Below are positions 1 to 7,815 of a stretch of DNA of 35,397 nucleotides, piece after piece. The DNA comes from Methanobacteriota archaeon (lineage in GTDB: Archaea > Halobacteriota > Methanosarcinia > Methanosarcinales > Methanosarcinaceae): positions 1 through 35,397 of the forward strand of contig JAEWQJ010000025.1 in NCBI GenBank assembly GCA_023399215.1, read 5' to 3'. Numbering within the stretch: the first letter of the stretch is position 1; every line of letters starts with the position of its first letter. Both the position numbers and the translations under genes were made by a program. The notes below the pieces were generated by a model. It ran no database searches, was not told where the DNA came from, and worked only from the letters and a program-made list of their open reading frames with translations.

Positions 1-1
1 A

Positions 2-118
2 GCAGGAAAGACCTTCCAGGAATGCTACGACGTAAAGACAGTAACACCAACTGACGAATACATGCAGGTCTACGACGGAGCAAGGAAGAAGCTCGAAGAC
101 CTGGGACTTGTATTCTAA
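2..118 (+). CDS. mtmB: Monomethylamine methyltransferase MtmB, C-terminal end (partial)
   Basis: Only the last 38 codons and the TAA stop are present; the gene enters from the left edge. The peptide starts AGKTFQECYDVKTVTPTDEY and ends KKLEDLGLVF, which I recognise as the C-terminus of MtmB. MtmB moves the methyl group of monomethylamine to the corrinoid protein MtmC at the start of methylotrophic methanogenesis in the cytoplasm. The family carries an in-frame amber codon read as pyrrolysine, but that codon lies upstream of this window and cannot be seen. A strong hairpin terminator follows 43 bases after the stop. The identification rests on recalled family sequence; MtmB isozymes within one genome are nearly identical, so the copy number cannot be told. 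Confidence 0.9.
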   Translation, partial: AGKTFQECYDVKTVTPTDEYMQVYDGARKKLEDLGLVF

Positions 119-161
119 GTTGAAAGTCCAGAGACTGAAATATATACTGAAGAAAACGAAA

Positions 162-194
162 AGCCAGCGGGTTATCTCGCTGGCTAATTTTTTT
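162..194 (+). terminator. Hairpin terminator after mtmB
   Basis: Arms agccagcg (162-169) and cgctggct (178-185) pair perfectly around an 8-base loop and are followed by a run of T (188-194). It should end the mtmCB transcript before the permease operon. Confidence 0.8.
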
Positions 195-212
195 AACAAT
201 ATCCAGGCGAAA

Positions 213-224
213 CAATTATATAAA
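213..224 (+). promoter_or_regulatory. TATA box of the permease operon
   Basis: AATTATATAAAC lies just after the mtmB terminator, with an A-rich BRE-like stretch upstream. Archaeal spacing puts transcription start near 245-250, giving a leader of about 60 bases before the 34-aa ORF. Terminator followed by promoter suggests the permease operon is transcribed separately from mtmB. Confidence 0.5.
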
Positions 225-306
225 CGTGTTACTAATGCTAAGGATTTTTTGAAAAACAACTGAAAAAATATAGTAACATAGTATTAAAAAAGAAGGGGAT
301 ATTAAA

Positions 307-411
307 ATGGATATCTGGACTTTAATAAACGGACTTATATATCTCCTGGCTTTCGGATTGATGGGCTGGGTCTTACTGGATGCCAGTAAGGTTTCAAAAA
401 GAAGAGGCTGA
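307..411 (+). CDS. 34-aa single-helix membrane peptide upstream of the permease
   Basis: Unannotated-size ORF: ATG at 307, TGA at 409-411, preceded by a purine-rich Shine-Dalgarno (aagaagggga) at good spacing. The peptide begins MDIWTLINGLIYLLAFGLMG, giving one hydrophobic helix (about residues 4-24), and ends in a basic SKVSKRRG tail, which by the positive-inside rule puts the C-terminus in the cytoplasm. Its stop is 5 bases before the permease ATG, so translation is likely coupled. By position and size it resembles the tiny accessory subunits found beside some bacterial solute symporters, but I know no named family for it. Inference: a small subunit or assembly factor of the permease. Confidence 0.7.
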   Translation: MDIWTLINGLIYLLAFGLMGWVLLDASKVSKRRG

Positions 412-416
412 TAGGC

Positions 417-1820
417 ATGTCTGAACATGAGTCTGCCAGCTTAGTGAAAACTCTGAGGCCTTTCCATGTATGGGCTCTAGGAGTTGGTATCGTGCTGGTC
501 GGAGAATTCATGGGCTGGAACTTTACCGTTGCAAAAGGAGGCGTTCTCGGATCTTTACTTGCCATGCTGGTTGCAGGAACAATGTACGTCATAATTTCTC
601 TCTGTGCCAGTGAACTTGGGTCAGCAACCAAACTTGCAGGAGGACCTTATGACTGGGCAAGATTATTTGTCGGGCCAGGGGCGGCTGCCATTGTGGGACT
701 TGCGGTATATATGGAGTACATAGCCCTTGAAGCGGCAGATGCTATTGTTGTTGCATCCATTTCGCAGAGTATCTTCCCGGGGCTTCAAGTTTATCCAGTA
801 ACTCTACTTGTTATCGCACTTCTAACCTTCATTAATTACCGTGGCGTTGTTGCAGCATTGACTCTGAACTTTTTCCTGACCATGATCGCTTTCATTGCAA
901 TATTGGCCTTCTTCTTTTCAACTGCCTTTGGAATAGGGGATATTCACCCTGAGTACCTTTTACAGGGCGCTCTACCAAACGGCATGATAGGACTCTTTGC
1001 AGCTTTACAATTCGGACCATGGTTCTACTTAGGAATAGAAGGAGCGGCAATGTGCGCAGAAGAGTGCAAACACCCATCAAGGGCAGTGCCTCTTGGACAG
1101 CAAGCTGGGATGATTACTCTGCTCATAGGAGCAGCAATGACCCTCTACTTATGTGCAGTGCTGATCCCTGCCGATCTACTTGGAGTTTCAGTGTATCCGC
1201 TTTTTGAGGCTGCACAGAACAGTGGGATCTTTATCTTTGTTGCCCTGCTAGGGCTTGGAACATTTCTGACATGTGTTGCCAGTGCAAACGGCTGCGTTTG
1301 TGACTCCTCACGCTCCTGGTTTGCTCTCTCAAGAGACAATTACGTGTCTTCCTGGTTCTCAGCAGTGCATCCGAAGTATAACACCCCATACAGAGCAGTA
1401 ATCTTCACGATGCCGGTTGCAATCGGCTTTGCATTCAGCGGTTATCTTGACCAGGTTATTACCTTCTCAATTGTTTCGGGGCTGCTCTGCTACGTGTTGA
1501 TTCCTTTCTCCCTGATACGCTTCAGGAAACTCTTCCCGGAGACCACAAGTAAAGTCAGGCCTTTTGTAAGCCCTCTTCAGCCATATATTGCCTACTTTGC
1601 GATTGCAATCGCAATTACGATTCTTTCAACGCTGTTCTGGGGCTACAAGTACAATCTGATCTTCGCCTTTGTATTCTACGGTATTGCGTACTTCTATTTC
1701 AGCCACAAACACAAGAAATCAAACATTGAAAATAACTGGGTTGAAATGGGCTGGCCCTTACCCAAAGGCTCGGAAAATAGAATGATCAAGAAGGAGGTGA
1801 CAGGCATTGGAGATGAATGA
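417..1820 (+). CDS. mtmP: APC-family permease, probable monomethylamine transporter
   Basis: A 467-aa integral membrane protein with about twelve hydrophobic segments, of the amino acid-polyamine-organocation superfamily and most like ethanolamine permeases. The N-terminal region after a 12-residue cytoplasmic lead (GVGIVLVGEFMGWNFTVAKG) carries the glycine-rich first helix typical of APC carriers; the last 35 residues are a charged tail. Its position directly behind mtmB, and the known Methanosarcina order of mtmC, mtmB and a permease called mtmP, support uptake of monomethylamine or its cation. It starts 5 bases after the 34-aa peptide and overlaps the next gene by 14 bases, so the four genes form one translationally coupled operon with its own TATA box. 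Substrate is inferred from context, not sequence. Confidence 0.85.
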   Translation: MSEHESASLVKTLRPFHVWALGVGIVLVGEFMGWNFTVAKGGVLGSLLAMLVAGTMYVIISLCASELGSATKLAGGPYDWARLFVGPGAAAIVGLAVYMEYIALEAADAIVVASISQSIFPGLQVYPVTLLVIALLTFINYRGVVAALTLNFFLTMIAFIAILAFFFSTAFGIGDIHPEYLLQGALPNGMIGLFAALQFGPWFYLGIEGAAMCAEECKHPSRAVPLGQQAGMITLLIGAAMTLYLCAVLIPADLLGVSVYPLFEAAQNSGIFIFVALLGLGTFLTCVASANGCVCDSSRSWFALSRDNYVSSWFSAVHPKYNTPYRAVIFTMPVAIGFAFSGYLDQVITFSIVSGLLCYVLIPFSLIRFRKLFPETTSKVRPFVSPLQPYIAYFAIAIAITILSTLFWGYKYNLIFAFVFYGIAYFYFSHKHKKSNIENNWVEMGWPLPKGSENRMIKKEVTGIGDE

Positions 1821-2076
1821 TCAGGCACTGGAAAGCAAATATCACAGCAAACTTACCGGAGATACGGCTCTCGTAGTAGGCATGCTTGCTTTGCTCATAT
1901 GTGTGGAAGGATTCATAGCATACAGGATTCTCTCCGAGACATGGGAGATTGCGTCAGGTTTCTTCTACCTCTACGTAATCTTCATAGGACTGATCGTTTT
2001 GACCGAGACTATAGGGTGCCTGAAGGTAAGAGAATCAATCAAAACCCACATGTTCGAGTTCAAATATTATGATTGA
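1807..2076 (+). CDS. 89-aa two-helix membrane protein of the permease operon
   Basis: Starts at TTG 1807, overlapping the end of the permease by 14 bases. A near-ideal Shine-Dalgarno (GGAGGTGA, 1793-1800) is 6 bases before this TTG and 12 before the alternative ATG at 1813. The protein has a polar N-terminus of about 18 residues, then two hydrophobic helices (about 21-40 and 49-68), then a short charged end (FEFKYYD). No enzyme motif is visible and I do not recognise the family. Overlap with the permease and a shared promoter imply a role with it, for example as an accessory subunit; this is inference. Confidence 0.75.
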   Translation: MEMNDQALESKYHSKLTGDTALVVGMLALLICVEGFIAYRILSETWEIASGFFYLYVIFIGLIVLTETIGCLKVRESIKTHMFEFKYYD

Positions 2077-2088
2077 GGAGACAGAAGT

Positions 2089-2325
2089 ATGGCAGAAAAG
2101 AGCATTATTGCAGAAGTCTTTGACATCTTATTTATCTTCGTGCTTGCCTTTGCCTGTGTGGTAATTCCTACAGAGCTCCAGGGAGCAGTACTCGTTTCCT
2201 GGGAAGAAGGAGGATCTGGGATAGGCTTTGTCTGGGACCCTGTTGGTTTCTTCAGCCTCTTGCTGGTGATAGTTGCTTTCTTTGTTGTGATTTTATATCA
2301 CTCAGTAAAGCACTATAAATACTGA
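2089..2325 (+). CDS. 78-aa two-helix membrane protein of the permease operon
   Basis: ATG at 2089, 12 bases after the previous stop, with GAGGAGACAG as ribosome site. Two hydrophobic segments (about residues 8-28 and 52-70) flank a glycine- and acid-bearing loop (SWEEGGSGIGFVWDP) that is probably extracytoplasmic; the end is basic (HSVKHYKY). Last gene before a clear terminator. Family not recognised. It differs in sequence from the 89-aa protein but has the same two-helix plan, so the two could form a heteromeric accessory unit of the permease. Confidence 0.75.
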   Translation: MAEKSIIAEVFDILFIFVLAFACVVIPTELQGAVLVSWEEGGSGIGFVWDPVGFFSLLLVIVAFFVVILYHSVKHYKY

Positions 2326-2348
2326 AAAAAGAGTACTTAATAGACTAA

Positions 2349-2385
2349 CTGCCTGAAGGAACAATTCAGGCAGACAATCTTTTTT
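2349..2385 (+). terminator. Terminator of the permease operon
   Basis: Nine-base arms ctgcctgaa (2349-2357) and ttcaggcag (2365-2373) with a 7-base loop are followed by a T run at 2380-2385. Confidence 0.8.
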
Positions 2386-2967
2386 GAAATTAAGGCAGAA
2401 TATTATCTTTTTCAAGAGTACTTCAGGATTATATTCTACCATATGAGCATGATCTCCCTGAAAAGAGGGAGTTCTTCAGGGAGTAATGGAGGGATTTATT
2501 TGTGGATTTATTTGTGGATTTTCGAAAAGGCCCGATCTGGCATACACCCAAGGAAGTCCAGGCTCTGAACCATCTTCAGGAAGTACAGCACATCACTCTG
2601 GATGTCCTGAACTCCAAGGTTCATATCTCGTTTAAAAAATGTAACGGAGCCCCTTAACTCCTTAGAATCTTGAGATTCTGGCCTATTTACAATAAAAAAA
2701 TATAAGCTAATTGTATATATAATTTACTATGATAATTTAGAGTTAATGGTTAAAATATAAATAGTTTTTTATTATTTAATAACTCTAGAGAGAAGCATAT
2801 ATATAGTATTTTAAAAGAGGAAAGGAAGTATAGGTGAAAAACAAGATCATCACCCATAAAATTAGTAGAGGGCCGAGCTTCCACAGACATATAAGAAATA
2901 AAAAGAAAGCAGCAAAAAGGCAGTGAAAAGACAGCAAACGAAGGAAGAAGAAAAATGACTCTAAAAA
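2386..2967. other. Gene-free stretch between convergent mtmP operon and rfcS paralog
   Basis: No convincing gene. It holds a perfect 9-base inverted repeat (2454-2462 with 2475-2483), a 12-base direct repeat gatttatttgtg (twice, from 2493), and an open stretch without ATG from about 2488 to 2656 whose translation looks protein-like (RKGPIWHTPKEVQALNHLQE), possibly a gene remnant. It also holds a TATA-like tatatatag near 2798 followed by a 30-codon basic ORF (GTG 2834, TGA 2924-2926). None can be assigned a function. Confidence 0.4.
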
Positions 2968-3990
2968 TTAGGAAAGAGAAGAGATCAGTTTCTCAAGCTG
3001 GATTCTCTCATTGGCAGCATCATTTAGACGGGCATCGGCTTCGGAAATTTTCACAATAATCCGGGCAATGTCTGTATCCGTTTCTCCCGAATCTGCGAGA
3101 GCTTCGGAAAGCCCTTCAAGAATCTCGACTCCTAAAAGCCCTTTCTCAACTATCATCTCATCAAGGAGCTTCCTTCCTCTGGAAAAATCTCCAGCAAGAG
3201 CCGCAGAAAGTAAATTGTCAATATTTTCATCCCTTCCCAGAGTAACCTCATACACCATCTCTTCAGTAATGACCGAATCGTGTGCAACCAAAGAAGCAAG
3301 CTGTAGAGTCTGCACTGCCTTTGCAACATTTCCCTTCGCAGAATAAAGGATTGCATCAAATGCACTTTCTGATAGCTGCAACTTTTCAGCACAGCCGATT
3401 TTCTCAAGATGAGGTCTCAGAACCGAGTCCGGAACATATGTGAAAAAAATTTGAAGGCCTCTTGAGCGAAGCGGAGCAATAAGTTTGGAAGGTTTGGTAG
3501 TGGAAAGAATAAACCTGCATGTTGCACTGTACTTTTCCATAATTCGCCTTAGAGCATGCTGCGCATCAGAATTCAGGGACTCAGCATTGTCGATGTAGAT
3601 CAACTTGTAATCGGCATCAAGCGATGCCATTCCAGCATACTCATTGATAATTTCCTTGAAAATATCGATTACACTTTTATAGATTTTCTTTGGGTCATCG
3701 GTACCCAGAAAACGCACGAAACGCTTGTCTCGGACGAGATAGCGCTTTCCCTGGTCAAAAAAATCCGAAGCATTGAAATATGCAAAATTGTTTTTCCAGG
3801 TACGTCCATAGAGCTGTCTGGCAAGAGCAAGAGCTGCTGTCGTTTTGCCGGAATTTTCAGGGCCGTAGAAAATAAGGTGGGGAAGGGTCCCGGACTGGGC
3901 AAGTTCGGAAAGCGTAGCTACAGCGTGCTCGTTTCCAAGCAGTTCCTTCAGGGTACCTGCCCTATATTTTAAAGTCCAGAGATCCTGCAT
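2968..3990 (-). CDS. rfcS2: Replication factor C small-subunit paralog (RfcS2-like)
   Basis: A 340-aa AAA+ protein of the clamp loader that opens PCNA and loads it at primer-template junctions. I chose ATG 3990 because AAGGTGGA stands just before it and RFC homologs start near MQDLWTLKYR; a TTG at 4035 would add 15 residues with a poor ribosome site. Walker A is GPENSGKTT (43-51). Walker B is IYIDNAES (131-138), where canonical small subunits have DEAD, and the arginine-finger SRC motif is replaced by RSRG (175-178). These changes mark it as the second, non-canonical small subunit known in Methanosarcina, which has a three-subunit RFC (RfcS1, RfcS2, RfcL). The gene follows secD by 69 bases on the same strand. 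AT- and T-rich sequence follows the stop. Confidence 0.85.
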   Translation of the reverse strand: MQDLWTLKYRAGTLKELLGNEHAVATLSELAQSGTLPHLIFYGPENSGKTTAALALARQLYGRTWKNNFAYFNASDFFDQGKRYLVRDKRFVRFLGTDDPKKIYKSVIDIFKEIINEYAGMASLDADYKLIYIDNAESLNSDAQHALRRIMEKYSATCRFILSTTKPSKLIAPLRSRGLQIFFTYVPDSVLRPHLEKIGCAEKLQLSESAFDAILYSAKGNVAKAVQTLQLASLVAHDSVITEEMVYEVTLGRDENIDNLLSAALAGDFSRGRKLLDEMIVEKGLLGVEILEGLSEALADSGETDTDIARIIVKISEADARLNDAANERIQLEKLISSLS

Positions 3991-4059
3991 ACATTCCACC
4001 TTGATTTTTGACTCCTGAATACCAATCAACCTCAAAGAACTTTACTTTTCACTCAATAC

Positions 4060-5760
4060 TTACTCAGTTATATTTGCATTTCCGTTTTCATCTACATGCA
4101 GAAGTTCCTTGATTACCACACCATAAACCGGTCTTGCAAAAATCACACCTATGAAGACACCAATGATAGTGGTGATTGCAAAGCCTTTCAAAGTACCAAA
4201 GCCCATTACAACCAGAGGGGACAGAGCAATTATGTTTGTAGAGGCTGCCCCTAAAATGATTGTAAAAGCCTTTGTTATCCTTGACTTGAAAACCCTTGTT
4301 GGAGGGAGTTTGCCTTCGGAAAGCACCTCATCTGTGATGATTACAAGGTGGTCAATTCCAGTACCTATGGAGGCGATAACACCTGCAATTGATGCCAGAT
4401 CAAGCTGCCAGCCTATCAATGCTGCAACTCCAAGGATCATGATAACTTCACTGGTAGAAGTTCCAACCATGGGTATCAGGATTTCGGGTCTCCTGTACTT
4501 GAAGTAAACCACAGCTGCTACTCCAATAAGAGAAATCAAACCTGTGATCAGGGCTGCAGTTTTGAACTGTGATCCGAGACCTGCGTCCACATGTCCTGAA
4601 CCTACAAGTTTTACATTGACAGGAAGAGCTCCTGCTCGAAGGTGAACCTGAAGGGCTGTAGCTTCGGTTTTTGCAGCTTCATCCGTACCTGTGGAAGCTT
4701 CCCAGGAATAAATTGGACCTTCTCGCAGTTTTTGGGCTGCAGAGTAACTTAAAGGAGCTCCATAGATTTCAACTCCATCAAGATACATCATCAGGTAATG
4801 GGAATCAGGATTGTCAATTGCTCCTGTGTCGAGTGCAACTTTCTGGAGTTTCCGGGCTCCTTCATCATTCAGGGTAAAAGGAGTGTGCCACTGTTCATCA
4901 TGGAAAGTTGGAATTCCAACACTCTCAATAGACTCACCATAAAGGACATGTTCTGTTTCATTTCCAGTTGTCTGAACCCTGATCTCAAACTTTCCAGGTT
5001 TTTCAGCTATTTCTTTGGCAGTTGCCAAATCAATGCCTGCAAAATCAATAAGAATATATTCGTCCCCTACAGTTCTGACAGGAATATCTTTGATACCCAG
5101 AGAGTTCAGCTTGTCGCTGAGGATTTGCTTTGTAAGGTCTCTGGTCTCAGTGGTAACTCCTTCTTTATAAGTTGAAGTTCCATCTTCATTCTTGTGGATA
5201 GAACCTCCAATCTTTTCAAGTAAAGCCTCGAGCTGTTGTTCAGTGACTGCAGTCCTTATTTCGTAGACCGTTCCGTCTTCAGTACTCTTGGCAACTACTT
5301 CTGTGTCAAGAGCTTTTGAGAGGTAAGACTGGAGGAGGGACTCCTTACTGGTATCAGAGATAGTTATCTGAGTTGTGCTTCCACTAAGCTTATCCACGCT
5401 TACCGTGCCAAGATACTCAAGCTGAGATGCGCTGACAGTCCCAGATGTTGTAAAGGTGACAGATTTATTGGCAGAGCCGCCGACATCAAGGTCATTTTTC
5501 GTGATCTCGATAGGGGCTCCAATTATAGGCTCTACAATTCCGCTAACTAATTTTCCGGAATCTACATCTACCTGGACAAGTGCTCCTTCCAGTTGTATCT
5601 GGAGCCAGGATCCACCTTCCAGATCAAGTCCAAAATTAAGATTAGAAGTTGTCCCTTTTCCGGGGGTATAGCCTGGGTGAATGGCCACTATAGAGCCAAG
5701 AAGGATTAAAATAAAGATAATGACTCTTGGATTTTTAAGAAGGCTTTTTTTGTCGCTCAT
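4060..5760 (-). CDS. secD: Protein-export membrane protein SecD
   Basis: A 566-aa protein that with SecF assists the Sec translocon in moving proteins across the membrane, using the ion gradient. One N-terminal helix (about residues 12-27) is followed by the SecD D1 signature LNFGLDLEGGSWLQI, a large exterior domain (to about residue 395), and a block of five C-terminal helices (about 398-555) with the conserved GTGIDHLVIITDE region. It overlaps the upstream secF by 4 bases, so the pair is translationally coupled. Length is in the range of archaeal SecD. The stop is 69 bases upstream of the RFC paralog. Confidence 0.95.
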   Translation of the reverse strand: MSDKKSLLKNPRVIIFILILLGSIVAIHPGYTPGKGTTSNLNFGLDLEGGSWLQIQLEGALVQVDVDSGKLVSGIVEPIIGAPIEITKNDLDVGGSANKSVTFTTSGTVSASQLEYLGTVSVDKLSGSTTQITISDTSKESLLQSYLSKALDTEVVAKSTEDGTVYEIRTAVTEQQLEALLEKIGGSIHKNEDGTSTYKEGVTTETRDLTKQILSDKLNSLGIKDIPVRTVGDEYILIDFAGIDLATAKEIAEKPGKFEIRVQTTGNETEHVLYGESIESVGIPTFHDEQWHTPFTLNDEGARKLQKVALDTGAIDNPDSHYLMMYLDGVEIYGAPLSYSAAQKLREGPIYSWEASTGTDEAAKTEATALQVHLRAGALPVNVKLVGSGHVDAGLGSQFKTAALITGLISLIGVAAVVYFKYRRPEILIPMVGTSTSEVIMILGVAALIGWQLDLASIAGVIASIGTGIDHLVIITDEVLSEGKLPPTRVFKSRITKAFTIILGAASTNIIALSPLVVMGFGTLKGFAITTIIGVFIGVIFARPVYGVVIKELLHVDENGNANITE

Positions 5761-6665
5761 CTATTATACCTCCCTCTGAATTCGGGTTTCATCGCATACC
5801 ATCGTAAGATTCCCGTATTCAGGAGCCAGGTATTCATCATATCTGCAATAAGTCCCGCAATCAACACAATTGAGATCTGCGAAAGCAGAGAAATCTGTGT
5901 GAATGAAGAAATGATCAGATAAGAGAAAGTCGAGACTATGTACATGGACGCAAGCGCTACAAGGGTTGTAGTAGTCATGGTGATACCTGTATGCATAGCC
6001 TTGGAAACTTTCTCTTCTACCATGCCCCGGCGTTTAAGTACTCTGTTTGTGAGCAGGATATCGCTGTCTACAGAATAACCGATAAGCATAAGCAGAGCCG
6101 CAAGTGTTCCCAGGGAAAGTTCGATCCCTGCAACCCTCATGAAAGCGGCTGCAATAGCAATATCTGAAAATGCAGAAAGTATCACTGCAAGGGAAGGAAC
6201 AAAGGTCCTGAAGAGCAGGAATACCACAATTCCCATTCCTATAAAGGAAATAACTAGGGCCTCCAGAGCCTGTATCTGCAGAGTCTTGCCGTAAATAGGC
6301 CCAACTTGCTGAATCTGCACATTGGAATAGTTGTGGCTCGTAATATCCTTTTCAAGCTGACGCTGTTGCTCATCATCCATGATTCCAAACTGCATGATAA
6401 CCCTGCTTCCGGTCTGCCGGACATTAGTGAGAGGGTAAGAAGAATACGTGTTTTCAAGTACAGCAGGAGAATCAGTCGTTTCTATCGAAATCTGAGTGCC
6501 GCCCTGGAAATCCATTCCCAGTTTTACCGGCGATCCACTACTCACAAGGGAAACTAGCAGTATTACTAAAGAAACTGCAAGTATCGCGAGGGGGAGGGCC
6601 AGCAACTGGCGGTCGTTGTGACTTTTCACGAAGTTATCTAAAATTTCGGCCAAACCTGTTGCCAT
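5757..6665 (-). CDS. secF: Protein-export membrane protein SecF
   Basis: A 302-aa membrane protein, partner of SecD. It has an N-terminal helix (about 22-42), then the SecF signature KLGMDFQGGTQISIE, a short exterior domain, and five C-terminal helices including the typical LIGYSVDSDILLTNRVLKR segment. The order secF then secD, with a 4-base overlap, is the usual archaeal arrangement. The start is ATG 6665 with CCGGAGT upstream. A TATA box at 6733-6744 on the minus strand is well placed for a leader of about 45 bases. Confidence 0.95.
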   Translation of the reverse strand: MATGLAEILDNFVKSHNDRQLLALPLAILAVSLVILLVSLVSSGSPVKLGMDFQGGTQISIETTDSPAVLENTYSSYPLTNVRQTGSRVIMQFGIMDDEQQRQLEKDITSHNYSNVQIQQVGPIYGKTLQIQALEALVISFIGMGIVVFLLFRTFVPSLAVILSAFSDIAIAAAFMRVAGIELSLGTLAALLMLIGYSVDSDILLTNRVLKRRGMVEEKVSKAMHTGITMTTTTLVALASMYIVSTFSYLIISSFTQISLLSQISIVLIAGLIADMMNTWLLNTGILRWYAMKPEFRGRYNR

Positions 6666-6732
6666 AATTTAATACTCCGGATGCGTGTATCTATTATTTT
6701 ATTGAACCTATCCGAACAGCTCATTACATCCA

Positions 6733-6744
6733 GATATATAATCC
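6733..6744 (-). promoter_or_regulatory. TATA box of secF-secD
   Basis: On the minus strand the sequence reads GGATTATATATC, about 70-80 bases before the secF start, the expected spacing for an archaeal promoter with a short leader. Confidence 0.4.
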
Positions 6745-7076
6745 TGATGTATAATTCAGAACACGAAGTTTATAATCAGGTTTTTACTGAAAATCTTGAA
6801 TTTATTTTGCTACTCGGATTCAGGTAAAGGGGGGATAACGTTCTGGATGTTTTAATATTATAAATAAGTGTATATTATAAACAAGCATATTAGAAACAAA
6901 TTAGTGTCATAAATAAGTTAATTTGTTTTAACTCTGTATTCTCACAGATTATATTAATTCTTCCCCTAGCAATTCTTCTCTATACCGTTAATTTATTCCA
7001 CTTAAAATTAACTCTTAAAAACAGTAGAACCTTAATGTCATAACTCTAATATACCACTTACTGTTCATTAGACACA
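6745..7076. other. AT-rich divergent intergenic region
   Basis: Between secF (minus) and the deaminase gene (plus). Apart from several AT-rich TATA-like words (for example tatattataaac near 6870) I see no gene, repeat array or strong hairpin. Confidence 0.4.
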
Positions 7077-7556
7077 ATGACCCAAAGACCTTCACTTGAT
7101 GAATATTTTCTTGAAATCGCCTTTGTAGTAGGCAAGCGAGCTACATGCCTCCGAAAGAATGTGGGGGCTGTTATCGTCCGAGATAAACGCATTCTCTCAA
7201 CCGGATATAATGGGGCACCCAGTGGCATGAACCACTGTCTTGATACTGGATGTATCAGGGATCTGGAAAAGATTCCTTCAGGTACGAGACAAGAAAAATG
7301 CAGGGCAGTGCATGCAGAGCAGAATGCAATTATCCAGGCTGCAATCCATGGGGTAAGCATAGCAGGAGCAACCATTTACTGTACACACCAGCCCTGTATC
7401 CTTTGCGCGAAAATGCTTATCAACTCGAACATCAAAAGAGTAGTATACGCAACTTTCTATCCCGACAACGATTCACTTGAGTTTTTTAGGGACGCGGGTG
7501 TGAAAGTGGAATATATACCTTTTGAGCTAAAAAGCGAGACTTCAAGCAAGAACTGA
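7077..7556 (+). CDS. Deoxycytidylate deaminase family protein (ComEB-like)
   Basis: A 159-aa zinc-dependent deaminase, probably converting dCMP to dUMP for thymidylate synthesis. The signature HAEQN (H79, E81) and PCILC (C107, C110) give the zinc ligands and the catalytic glutamate. Two extra cysteines at 54 and 59 (MNHCLDTGCIRD) and C75 fit the dCMP-deaminase subgroup, which carries an additional metal-binding insertion, rather than cytidine deaminase. ATG 7077 gives the usual length. It stands alone; the next plus-strand gene is 260 bases on with its own TATA. Its exact substrate (dCMP or another cytosine nucleotide) is inferred from family resemblance. Confidence 0.85.
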   Translation: MTQRPSLDEYFLEIAFVVGKRATCLRKNVGAVIVRDKRILSTGYNGAPSGMNHCLDTGCIRDLEKIPSGTRQEKCRAVHAEQNAIIQAAIHGVSIAGATIYCTHQPCILCAKMLINSNIKRVVYATFYPDNDSLEFFRDAGVKVEYIPFELKSETSSKN

Positions 7557-7601
7557 ACTTACTGAGTTTAAGAATCTCCTGCTCTCACGCTTACAGAAGA
7601 A

Positions 7602-7634
7602 TATTTATATAAGAAGTTAAAAAATAGTTTAACT
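7602..7634 (+). promoter_or_regulatory. TATA box plus adjacent palindrome, cupin gene promoter
   Basis: TATTTATATAAG (7602-7613) is followed at once by the inverted repeat agttaaa (7615-7621) / tttaact (7628-7634), lying between the TATA box and the expected transcription start. That is where a repressor would block RNA polymerase, so it is a candidate operator. The leader to the cupin ATG would be about 180 bases. Confidence 0.35.
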
Positions 7635-7815
7635 GTTTATGGTGCAGTTATTTAAGATCTTGATATAAAAGAACGTAAAAACACTTTATGAGGATACCTT
7701 ACCTAGAAATCAAAAAAGATCGAAAGTCTGGCGTGACTAGATTTTATCCGCTCAAAAATTTGTCAGATGGCTGATAGGCTATATGGACTTACGGGAAAGA
7801 GTAAGAGGTGGAACA

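Noticed and set aside
1..118. Pyrrolysine codon of MtmB
   Set aside because: The 38 codons present contain no in-frame TAG; the pyrrolysine position lies upstream of the window.
2454..2483. Second terminator for the permease operon
   Set aside because: The inverted repeat is perfect but has no T run and lies 80 bases after a much better terminator.
4060..6665. Plus-strand ORFs over secD and secF
   Set aside because: They are shadows of the minus-strand genes, with no ribosome sites or known domains.
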